Shown here: positions 1 through 6,164 of the stretch, in pieces
Layout of the letters: every line of letters starts with the position of its first letter
Numbering within the stretch: the first letter of the stretch is position 1
Assembly: GCA_910584815.1 (NCBI GenBank)
Contig: CAJUBT010000025.1
Location: forward strand, 1 to 19,268
DNA: 19,268 bases
Direction of reading: 5' to 3'
Source: an uncultured Christensenella sp.
Lineage (GTDB): Bacteria > Bacillota > Clostridia > Christensenellales > UBA1242
The notes under the pieces: generated by a model
Databases searched by the model: none
Told to the model about the DNA's origin: nothing
What the model saw: only the letters and a program-made list of their open reading frames with translations
Made by a program: the position numbers and the translations under genes

Positions 1-182
1 TTCATATTATATTTTTCATTTGTAGGGGCTATTTTAAATAACAACCTTTCATTATAAATACCACCAAATAAAACTCCTTTTGAATATAGCAAATACTCTC
101 CCATCATACTTCTACAAAAAATTTCATCACAATCACAAAGTTTAGTTAAAAGATAATCTCTAAATTCTTTTGAAGTTGCCAT
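1..182 (-). CDS. TfoX/Sxy N-terminal domain protein, 3' end outside window
   Basis: Reading the minus strand from the ATG at 182 gives an open frame to the window edge. It begins MATSKEFRDYLLTKL and continues through MMGEYLLYSKGVLFGGIYN and LLFKIAPTN. The MMGEY...GxxxGGIYxxRLLxK pattern is typical of the TfoX N-terminal domain, found in small proteins of about 100-110 residues. The Sxy/TfoX name comes from competence regulation in Gammaproteobacteria; the stand-alone domain in Bacillota has no firmly assigned role, so competence should not be assumed. An AAAGGAA ribosome binding site lies 8-9 bases upstream of the ATG. A TTGATA box at 260-265 with AT-rich -10 candidates downstream may be its promoter. 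About 60 codons are visible; the C-terminal half and stop are missing. Confidence 0.8.
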   Translation of the reverse strand, partial: MATSKEFRDYLLTKLCDCDEIFCRSMMGEYLLYSKGVLFGGIYNERLLFKIAPTNEKYNM

Positions 183-278
183 AAATTAATTCCTTTTATT
201 TAAACACATTAAAATTTAATTTTTATTATACTTCTTTATAATAATATAAATCTTATATTTATCAAAATAAATTAAAAC

Positions 279-321
279 AAAAAAAATAAGAACCTATAAT
301 AAACGAAAAAAACATAGATTC
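279..321 (-). terminator. Intrinsic terminator after the MATE operon, possibly bidirectional
   Basis: On the minus strand GAATCTAT (314-321) pairs with ATAGGTTC (290-297), eight pairs with one G-U, around a 16-base loop. It is followed by a T-rich run (279-289). The plus strand also has a T run after the hairpin (323-331), so it could work both ways. It lies about 90 bases downstream of the MATE stop codon and upstream of the TfoX-like gene. The long loop lowers confidence. Confidence 0.5.
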
Positions 322-407
322 ATTTTTTTTTGAAATTAAAAAAAATTTTATAGTTAACTTACACAAAAATTAACAATAAAAAATAGTATTTATTAAGTTT
401 AAATTTA

Positions 408-1739
408 TTAATATTTATATTTCTTTTTATTAGCAATTAAAAATATTATGCCCATAATTAACGCACCAATTTCTGCAACAATAATGGCACTCCAAATACC
501 ATTTACACCAAATAAAACAGACAAAATTAAAACTGCACTAATTTGAAAAACAAGAGTTCTTACTATAGAAATTATAGCAGAAATTAAACCATTGTTTAAT
601 GCTGTAAAGAAAGAAGAAGCAAAAACATTAAGCCCCATAAAAATAAATGAAATTGAATAAATACGCAAAGCTATAGTGGTTAAATTAAGAAGTTCCAAAT
701 TAGCCCCAACAAAAACGCTACTGAAAACTCTTGCCACCAATTCTGAAACACAAGTCATAACAACGCCAAAAACTATGTTAATAACAATGCTTTTTTTCAA
801 AACATTTTTAAGTTCATCGTTATTTTTTGCACCAAAATTATAACTAATTATAGGGGCAGTTCCAACAGCATAGCCCATAAACACGCCAACAAATATGTAA
901 CTTATATACATAATAATTCCATATGCCGACACCCCATTCTCACCTATAAGTTGCATAAGTTTAAAATTATAAACAATGCTAACAACTGAAATTGCAATAT
1001 TGCTAAGCAACTCGCTAGACCCATTTGTGCAAGCTTTAAAAATAACCTTTGCTTGAAATTTTGTTTTGCCCAATTTTAATGGGGTTTTGTTAATTTTTGT
1101 TGAAAAGAAAATAATTGGAATTACAGCCCCAACAATTTGCCCTGTTATTGTTGCAATTGCAGCACCTGCTAACCCCCAATTAAAACCTAAAATAAAAAGT
1201 GCATCTAACACCATATTAGTAATGCCTGCAATAATGCAAGTTATAAAACCCATACCTGCTTTTTCAGCAACAATAAAAAAGTTTTGAAACAAATTTTGCA
1301 ACATAAATGCAACTTCTGCACCAATTAAAATTTTGCCATAAATTTTACAGTATGGAAGCATTTCTTCTGTTGCACCCAAAAGTTTTGCAATTGGTTCTAC
1401 AAAGAAAAACACAAGTAAAGATAGCACCAAACCCAAAGCAATTGTAAAATAAACACAGCAGGAGAAAATTTTGTTAGCTTTTTCGTTATCTCCCTCTCCT
1501 AAAGTTTTTGCAGTTAAAGCTGCCCCACCTGCCCCCATCATAAAACCAAGTGAACCTATAATTGCACATATAGGCCAAAATAAATTGAGGGAAGCAAAAG
1601 CTGTTTCCCCCACAATATTTGAAACAAATAATCCATCTACAATGCTGTAGAGCGATGTAAAAACCATCATAAGAATAGATGGCAAAGTTGCTTTTAAAAG
1701 TTTTTTATATGTAAAGTGTTCGCTAAGATGCACAGCCAT
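408..1739 (-). CDS. MATE family efflux transporter (MepA-like)
   Basis: A 443-residue polytopic membrane protein of the length and layout of MATE (multidrug and toxic compound extrusion) pumps, which export cationic or aromatic compounds using a Na+ or H+ gradient. The N-terminus (TLPSILMMVFTSLYSIVDGL, then FVSNIVG) is the typical first helix region of MepA/NorM-like proteins with the conserved IVDxxFVS signature. GFMMGAGGAALTAKTLGEGD (about residues 64-83) is the first cytoplasmic loop region. SYNFGAKN near residue 297 repeats the pattern at the second half, showing the internal two-fold repeat of six helices each. The ATG is four bases after the stop of the upstream kinase-like gene, with its GGAGAA ribosome binding site inside that gene's last codons, so the two are translationally coupled. 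The operon is preceded by a riboswitch-like leader at 2535-2658. The substrate cannot be told from sequence. Confidence 0.92.
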   Translation of the reverse strand: MAVHLSEHFTYKKLLKATLPSILMMVFTSLYSIVDGLFVSNIVGETAFASLNLFWPICAIIGSLGFMMGAGGAALTAKTLGEGDNEKANKIFSCCVYFTIALGLVLSLLVFFFVEPIAKLLGATEEMLPYCKIYGKILIGAEVAFMLQNLFQNFFIVAEKAGMGFITCIIAGITNMVLDALFILGFNWGLAGAAIATITGQIVGAVIPIIFFSTKINKTPLKLGKTKFQAKVIFKACTNGSSELLSNIAISVVSIVYNFKLMQLIGENGVSAYGIIMYISYIFVGVFMGYAVGTAPIISYNFGAKNNDELKNVLKKSIVINIVFGVVMTCVSELVARVFSSVFVGANLELLNLTTIALRIYSISFIFMGLNVFASSFFTALNNGLISAIISIVRTLVFQISAVLILSVLFGVNGIWSAIIVAEIGALIMGIIFLIANKKKYKY

Positions 1740-1743
1740 AAAA

Positions 1744-2352
1744 CTATTTTTCTCCTAAATAACTTTTAAACAAACTTGCAAGCCCCGTAGCCAGTTTATC
1801 TAAATTTGCATTAGTTGTGTTAATGCAAAAATCATAATTTTCTTTTTGCCCCCAATTATCCTGCCCAAGCATTAAATAGAATTTTTGACGGGCTTTATCT
1901 ATAGCCTTTATTTTTTTATCAAGTTCCTTATCGGTTAAAACTTCTTCTTTAGAAAGATTTTCCTTACATCTGTTTATTTTTGCCTGCATATCAGCATAAA
2001 CAAAAAGGTCTATTGTTTTTTCTTCTTTTAAAATAACATCAGCTCCACGCCCTACAATAACACAATTACCTTTTTTTGCAAGTTCTTGTATAACCTTGCG
2101 TTCCATAATTAAAATATCGGTTACATATTTTTGATGGGTAGAATAGAAGTTAAAAGAACTTCTTTGAGTATAAGTAAAATCGTTAATTTTATTAAGGGCA
2201 TTTTCAATGTAACCTTCACTTAATTTTCCCTCTTCAGACACTGCAGTTATTATGCTTTTATCAAAATATTTATAGCCTAGTTTTTCTGCAAGTTTTTTTG
2301 CTAGTTCCCTGCCACCACTGCCAAATTCGCGACTTACCGTTATTATTCCCAT
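1744..2352 (-). CDS. Cytidylate kinase-like family protein
   Basis: 202 residues starting MGIITVSREFGSGGRELAKK. The SREFGSGGRxLAxxLA segment (residues 7-22) is the variant P-loop of the cytidylate-kinase-like family (PF13189), which lacks the usual GKS/T of true CMP kinase. It is followed by LGYKYFDKSII, the equivalent of the substrate-proximal region. RKVIQELAKKGNCVIVGRGAD (about residues 85-105) matches the second conserved block with the IVGRGAD motif. True CMP kinase phosphorylates CMP/dCMP; the substrate of this diverged family is not known, so housekeeping cmk function should not be assumed. A strong AAGGAGA ribosome binding site precedes the ATG. It is the first gene of a two-gene operon with the MATE pump and is downstream of the leader attenuator, which suggests a role linked to export or stress rather than general nucleotide supply. 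Confidence 0.85.
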   Translation of the reverse strand: MGIITVSREFGSGGRELAKKLAEKLGYKYFDKSIITAVSEEGKLSEGYIENALNKINDFTYTQRSSFNFYSTHQKYVTDILIMERKVIQELAKKGNCVIVGRGADVILKEEKTIDLFVYADMQAKINRCKENLSKEEVLTDKELDKKIKAIDKARQKFYLMLGQDNWGQKENYDFCINTTNANLDKLATGLASLFKSYLGEK

Positions 2353-2534
2353 AATTAAAAATCTCCTTAACTAAAATTAATTATAAATATATTAGCACAT
2401 ATTTTTATTTTTGTTTACTAAACTAATAACTTATTAAAGTAAAACATTAATTTTAAAACGAATTAAAAATAAAAATTAAGCATAAATAATAAATATAATT
2501 TTTAAAAATTAAAATATTATAAAAACATTTTGTT

Positions 2535-2567
2535 AAAAAAGCCCGATTAGCATTTTACTAACCGAGC
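2535..2567 (-). terminator. Leader terminator (expression platform) upstream of kinase-like/MATE operon
   Basis: On the minus strand GCTCGGTTAG (2558-2567) pairs with CTAATCGGGC (2541-2550) over ten positions, two of them G-U, with a 7-base loop, and is followed at once by six T (2535-2540). It lies between the promoter at 2666-2694 and the first gene at 2352, so it must be read through for expression. The CTCG at 2563-2566 is shared with the upstream hairpin C of the aptamer-like fold, so both cannot form together. Confidence 0.85.
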
Positions 2568-2636
2568 GCACTCGTCATCTTAAACTAGCAGAAGTTTTTA
2601 TAAAACTTGGTGTTGCGACACCCTGCCCACCGATGA
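2563..2636 (-). ncRNA. Riboswitch-like leader with kissing loops, candidate guanidine-IV (mepA motif)
   Basis: The transcribed minus strand folds by eye as follows. P1 is TCATC (2632-2636) with GATGA (2575-2579). P2 is GCAG (2623-2626) with CTGC (2588-2591). These enclose hairpin A, GGTGT-CGCA-ACACC (2609-2622), and hairpin B, AAGTTTT-ATA-AAAACTT (2592-2608). Hairpin C, CGAG-TGCG-CTCG (2563-2574), follows directly. Loop A (CGCA) and loop C (TGCG) are perfectly complementary, giving a kissing-loop pseudoknot. Hairpin C uses the 5' arm of the terminator at 2535-2567, so ligand-stabilised C would prevent termination: an ON switch. The guanidine-IV/mepA class is known to control MepA-type MATE pumps by antitermination with a loop-loop contact, which fits the context. 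The exact consensus could not be checked, so class identity is inference (about 0.45); a structured regulatory leader is much surer. Confidence 0.7.
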
Positions 2637-2665
2637 ATATATTTATATTTATTTTTACAAAAAAT

Positions 2666-2694
2666 ATTCTACAAAAGTTTTAAATTTTTGTCAA
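2666..2694 (-). promoter_or_regulatory. Sigma-A promoter of kinase-like/MATE operon
   Basis: On the minus strand a perfect -35 box TTGACA (2689-2694) is followed by exactly 17 bases and then TAGAAT (2666-2671), five of six matches to TATAAT. Transcription should begin near 2658-2660, about 22 bases before P1 of the leader fold. This places the whole structured element in the RNA. Confidence 0.85.
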
Positions 2695-3050
2695 CTAACT
2701 TAAATCAAACAAAAATAAATTAAAAACCTTTAACTACTATTATAAATAATTTACTATTCACACTATCAAAAAATTATAAACTACTTTAAAAAAATTAAAA
2801 TAACAAAAAAAGAAAAGCAATTATAAATTTTTAAATTTAATTTTTAAAAATATAAAAAATTTTGTTTGCTACTTTTAACCATCTCATAATTTATATAAAA
2901 TATAAAAAATAAACATAAAATTTGCAATAAAAAATTTATTTTCATTTCAAAATTTTGCACTGCCTATAAAGGTGATTTATCTTTTAATTAATAACCAAAT
3001 ATTATTATAAATTTTAAAAAATACAAATCTACTTTATTAAATTTATTTAC
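2695..3050. other. Non-coding AT-rich spacer between divergent operons
   Basis: Apart from the minus-strand promoter at its left edge and the TetR promoter at its right edge, this stretch shows no open frame with a ribosome binding site and no strong hairpin. It is almost entirely A and T with frequent short homopolymers. A local block near 2955-2985 is slightly richer in G and C but has no structure that could be assigned. Confidence 0.5.
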
Positions 3051-3086
3051 TTTACATAAACCTTGCCGTATGTTACACTTGTAACG
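3046..3086 (+). promoter_or_regulatory. Promoter and candidate TetR operator
   Basis: A TTTACT box (3046-3051), 17 bases, and TATGTT (3069-3074) form a weak sigma-A-like promoter. The -10 overlaps a perfect 5+5 inverted repeat, GTTAC-ACTT-GTAAC (3072-3085). TetR-family repressors commonly bind short palindromes at their own promoters, so this is a likely autoregulatory operator. The palindrome is seen; binding is inferred. Confidence 0.5.
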
Positions 3087-3108
3087 AAATTTTTAAGGAA
3101 TTATAAAA

Positions 3109-3669
3109 ATGCAAAAACTTAACATACAAAAACAAAAAATGAATAAGAACAAAATTTTTACAAGAACTTGTATTGTAACAGCTCTTTTTAGTTTGCTTAA
3201 AACAAAGAAGTTTGAAGAAATTTCTATTAGCGAAATTGTTAAAAAAGCAGGCGTTAGCCGTATGGGCTTTTATAGAAACTATGAAAGTAAAGAAAACATT
3301 ATTGAGCAATACATTTTGGAAAATTTTATTGACACTGTTACCGCTTTAGAGAGTAATGGACATTTACATTTTGACACCCAGAGTATGATTAAAACTACCT
3401 TAATTCACTTTCAAAAACACGCTGAAGAAATTAAACTGCTATTGGATAAAAAATTAAATGCACTGCTCTATTTTTGTTACGAAAAATGCTTTTATTATTT
3501 ATATAACACAACACACCCATCTCGCATTAGGCTATATTCAACAAGAATGTTTATAGGCGAAATTTATAACTTGGAAATGGCTTGGATAGAAACAGGAATG
3601 AAAGAAACCCCTGAACAACTTGCAAAAATGTATAGTCGCATTTTAAAATTGCGTGCTAAAGATAATTAA
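3109..3669 (+). CDS. TetR/AcrR family transcriptional regulator
   Basis: 186 residues. The N-terminal helix-turn-helix is clear: FEEISISEIVKKAGVSRMGF followed by YRNYESKENI (about residues 35-64), the canonical TetR pattern in which the recognition helix is followed by the Y-x-(N/H)-(Y/F)-x-(S/N)-K-E signature. The C-terminal part (from about residue 75) is the diverged all-helical ligand and dimer domain, so the inducer is unknown. The ATG at 3109 is supported by AAGGAA at 3095-3100; a second Met at residue 11 lacks a comparable site. The gene is divergent from the kinase-like/MATE operon with a large gap, and convergent with the GtrA-fusion gene 38 bases downstream. A palindrome over its own -10 region suggests autoregulation. 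No copy of that palindrome was seen at the MATE promoter, so control of the pump by this protein is not supported. Confidence 0.88.
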   Translation: MQKLNIQKQKMNKNKIFTRTCIVTALFSLLKTKKFEEISISEIVKKAGVSRMGFYRNYESKENIIEQYILENFIDTVTALESNGHLHFDTQSMIKTTLIHFQKHAEEIKLLLDKKLNALLYFCYEKCFYYLYNTTHPSRIRLYSTRMFIGEIYNLEMAWIETGMKETPEQLAKMYSRILKLRAKDN

Positions 3670-3707
3670 TTATTTTTTAAAATTATATATTAATTATATT
3701 CTCTTTA

Positions 3708-6164
3708 CTAAAATGTTGGTAGAATTTCATTTGCTACTTTTAGTATTTCTACTAAACGTATACAATTAAAAGTTGTAACCACTAACATAGCAATGCTTAC
3801 AGTTATAAGCAGTGCTTTTTTATTTTTAAACACTTTATTTAAAAACATAAATATTGGAATTAAAAAAGCCCAAAAATATGAAGTTGAAGAAATAAAAACT
3901 TCATTTTTCATAACGCCCCAACCAACAATAACAATAAAAATAAAAGTTATTATAAACCAATAAAAACAAATTTTACTTAATTTTTCTTTTCTTGTAAAAA
4001 AGAAAGAAATTAAAATTAATAAAAATATTGCAATGCCTATGTAGAAAAATGGACTTTTAAAAGTAAAATCTGCATACCAAATATCCTTATATTTATTGCC
4101 ATCTAACCACCAAACAAAATTGCGGACCTTTATGTTTGAAAATAACCAACTTTGTGTAAAAAATGAAAAATAACATAATAAATTGTTCTTTAAAGATGTT
4201 CCTCCATACGACCCCACAAGTCCATCAACATCTTGCTGTGCAGTTTTCAAAAACGACATTTCCCCACTTAGCATTATTGCAAAAACAAAGAAAACAGCAA
4301 AAACTATTAATTCTTTAAAAATATCTTTTGCTTTCTTTTCTTTATCGAAAAACACAATTGGAAATAAAAACAAGTATGTTGATAAAGATGATACTGCCAA
4401 AAAGAAATATAAATATTTATAATTGCTTTTATTTAAAGTTGCATATAAAGTTAAAACTAAATAAAACATTGCAAAAATAAATTTTTCTACAACAAGAATA
4501 TTTATTAAAAATGTTGCAGATAAAAAGGCTAAAATATAAAAAGAAATTTCGGCATAAATATTCTCTATTTTTATAAGCCTTTTTATTAAAATTATTATAA
4601 CCGCAACCATAAAGAAGTTTAGAATTTGAATTATGCAGCCAAAAAATGCATAGATATTTAGTAAACTAAACAAATGAAAAGGTATAATGCAAAATGGCAA
4701 AGCAGCATAAGAAAATAATAAATGGCGAATGTTATTCATAAAACTAAAAGGGTCAACAAAAGGTTTATAATCATAAACATAACCTGGGTCAAAACTATAA
4801 ATTTCAACTGGAATTTTTTCAGAACCTATAAAAATTTTAGTGCAACAAAGAGTTACAATAAACAAAATTGCAAATAAAATTCCACTGTATAAAATAAATA
4901 ACTTTTCACTTTTAGTTAACGATTTTGCAAACCAAATAATTTTATTTATAATAATTTTATAAGCAACCATAAAAAACACAAACACTGCAAAAATAGATAA
5001 CGCAGCAAAACAAATTTGCATTGTTTGAGCATTTTGATTTCCAACTAATTTACCTATAATGTAATTTAAATAGCAAAAAGTGGCTATGACAGATAAAGTT
5101 ATTGTAAATAATTCTACTTTAGTAAAATTTTTGTTTTTGTAAATTATATTATCAGTAACAAAACCTTTATTAACAAAAAACAAATAAAAACCCATAAGAA
5201 CTAGAATAACTGCATCTAAACATAGCATAATAATGGTGCTAGAAATTCCTAAAATGCTAAACTGTCTAAAAACACTATTTGAATAACAAACACAAGAAAA
5301 CATAAAAAGCAAATTTAAAATAATTTGAACAATAGTTTGTTTTCTATTTCCGCTTTTATTATTTTTTACTATTTCTTGTTCTTCATTTTCTACAGCTATA
5401 TTTAAGGCTCTATTTTCTTTTACGCTTAGTTGTGAACTTTTTTTAACCTTTTTATTCTTAGCCGAATTATTCTTTAACAAGGCATCTTCTTTTATGTCTG
5501 TTTGTGTTTTTGTTAAACAATTAGCATTTTTTAAATTATTGTTAATGCTAATTTCCTCATCTTTTGCACTTTTTGTTTTATTTGTAGTTTTCGCATCAGC
5601 ATCATATTTTTTTAACTCAATAGCATTATCAACTAATTTTTCTAAATTATTCTCTTCTAACTCTTTTTTAATTTCTTTTGAATTTTGTTTATTATTAAAA
5701 ATAAAAATTTTTCTTGTTATGTAGTTAAACATTAAAACAACAATAACTAAAATTACTTTTATAACCCATTCATTAATGTTAAAAACTTCACAACATAACC
5801 ACATACCAAAAGTTTGAATGGCAAGCCCAATAGATGATAAAAATGCAAACAAAATTGCACCTTTTTTTGTTTTTGCATTTTTGTTATTTCCCGTATAAAC
5901 AAACCATAAACTCATAACATAGTTTATTACAAGCCCAACAATAAACCCAACACCTGTTGCTAAAACTGTAAGCCATATAGGAGCCACTCCCTTTAATTTA
6001 AAAACACTAAGGTAAGATGGATATAAACTTCGGTTTGGTAAATACATTATTACCGACATTATAAGCATATCTACAGCAGTTGCAATTAAGCCAACAATTA
6101 AAAATCTAATAATTTCTGCAAACCTTGGATATTTATTTTCAAACTCATTAATTTTGTTAATCAT
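3708..6164 (-). CDS. GtrA domain fused to a large polytopic membrane domain (GT-C-like)
   Basis: 818 residues from the preferred start. Residues about 15-163 form a GtrA domain with four membrane helices (RFLIVGLIATAVDMLIM, then LATGVGFIVGLVINYVMSLW). This family is linked to movement of polyprenyl-phosphate sugars across the membrane. A charged Lys/Asn-rich linker (about 165-275) follows. The rest holds roughly ten or more membrane helices with a large loop containing SFDPGYVYDYKPFVDPFSF. The layout recalls GT-C glycosyltransferases that use lipid-linked sugars, but no diagnostic motif was confirmed. Start choice: an upstream ATG at 6185 has no ribosome binding site. The ATG at 6164 has GGGGGT about 7 bases upstream and overlaps the end of the upstream gene in ATGATTAA (6157-6164), indicating coupling. 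Context suggests it flips and/or uses the product of the upstream HAD-UbiA enzyme. Confidence 0.82.
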   Translation of the reverse strand: MINKINEFENKYPRFAEIIRFLIVGLIATAVDMLIMSVIMYLPNRSLYPSYLSVFKLKGVAPIWLTVLATGVGFIVGLVINYVMSLWFVYTGNNKNAKTKKGAILFAFLSSIGLAIQTFGMWLCCEVFNINEWVIKVILVIVVLMFNYITRKIFIFNNKQNSKEIKKELEENNLEKLVDNAIELKKYDADAKTTNKTKSAKDEEISINNNLKNANCLTKTQTDIKEDALLKNNSAKNKKVKKSSQLSVKENRALNIAVENEEQEIVKNNKSGNRKQTIVQIILNLLFMFSCVCYSNSVFRQFSILGISSTIIMLCLDAVILVLMGFYLFFVNKGFVTDNIIYKNKNFTKVELFTITLSVIATFCYLNYIIGKLVGNQNAQTMQICFAALSIFAVFVFFMVAYKIIINKIIWFAKSLTKSEKLFILYSGILFAILFIVTLCCTKIFIGSEKIPVEIYSFDPGYVYDYKPFVDPFSFMNNIRHLLFSYAALPFCIIPFHLFSLLNIYAFFGCIIQILNFFMVAVIIILIKRLIKIENIYAEISFYILAFLSATFLINILVVEKFIFAMFYLVLTLYATLNKSNYKYLYFFLAVSSLSTYLFLFPIVFFDKEKKAKDIFKELIVFAVFFVFAIMLSGEMSFLKTAQQDVDGLVGSYGGTSLKNNLLCYFSFFTQSWLFSNIKVRNFVWWLDGNKYKDIWYADFTFKSPFFYIGIAIFLLILISFFFTRKEKLSKICFYWFIITFIFIVIVGWGVMKNEVFISSTSYFWAFLIPIFMFLNKVFKNKKALLITVSIAMLVVTTFNCIRLVEILKVANEILPTF

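Noticed and set aside
1066..1287. Plus-strand frame inside the MATE gene
   Set aside because: Antisense shadow of a strongly supported gene, with no ribosome binding site and low-complexity composition. The same holds for the frames at 4183-4422, 5494-5724, 7118-7417, 8124-8330, 12455-12676, 14894-15169 and 17398-17682.
2353..2534. Possible small gene between the leader terminator and the kinase-like gene
   Set aside because: Stops in all frames and no start with a ribosome binding site other than the kinase-like ATG.
2563..2636. Leader considered as T-box, SRP RNA, fluoride or tetrahydrofolate riboswitch
   Set aside because: Key conserved elements of those classes (T-box sequence and specifier loop, SRP tetraloop domain, known core motifs) were not found; kissing-loop plus terminator with a MATE operon fits guanidine-IV better.
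3073..3309. Minus-strand frame over the TetR start
   Set aside because: It overlaps the helix-turn-helix coding region and the TetR promoter, and has no recognisable protein features.
3662..3697. Inverted repeat ATAATTAAT/ATTAATTAT between TetR and the GtrA-fusion gene
   Set aside because: Pure A/T stem with a long loop and no clear T run; too weak to call a terminator.
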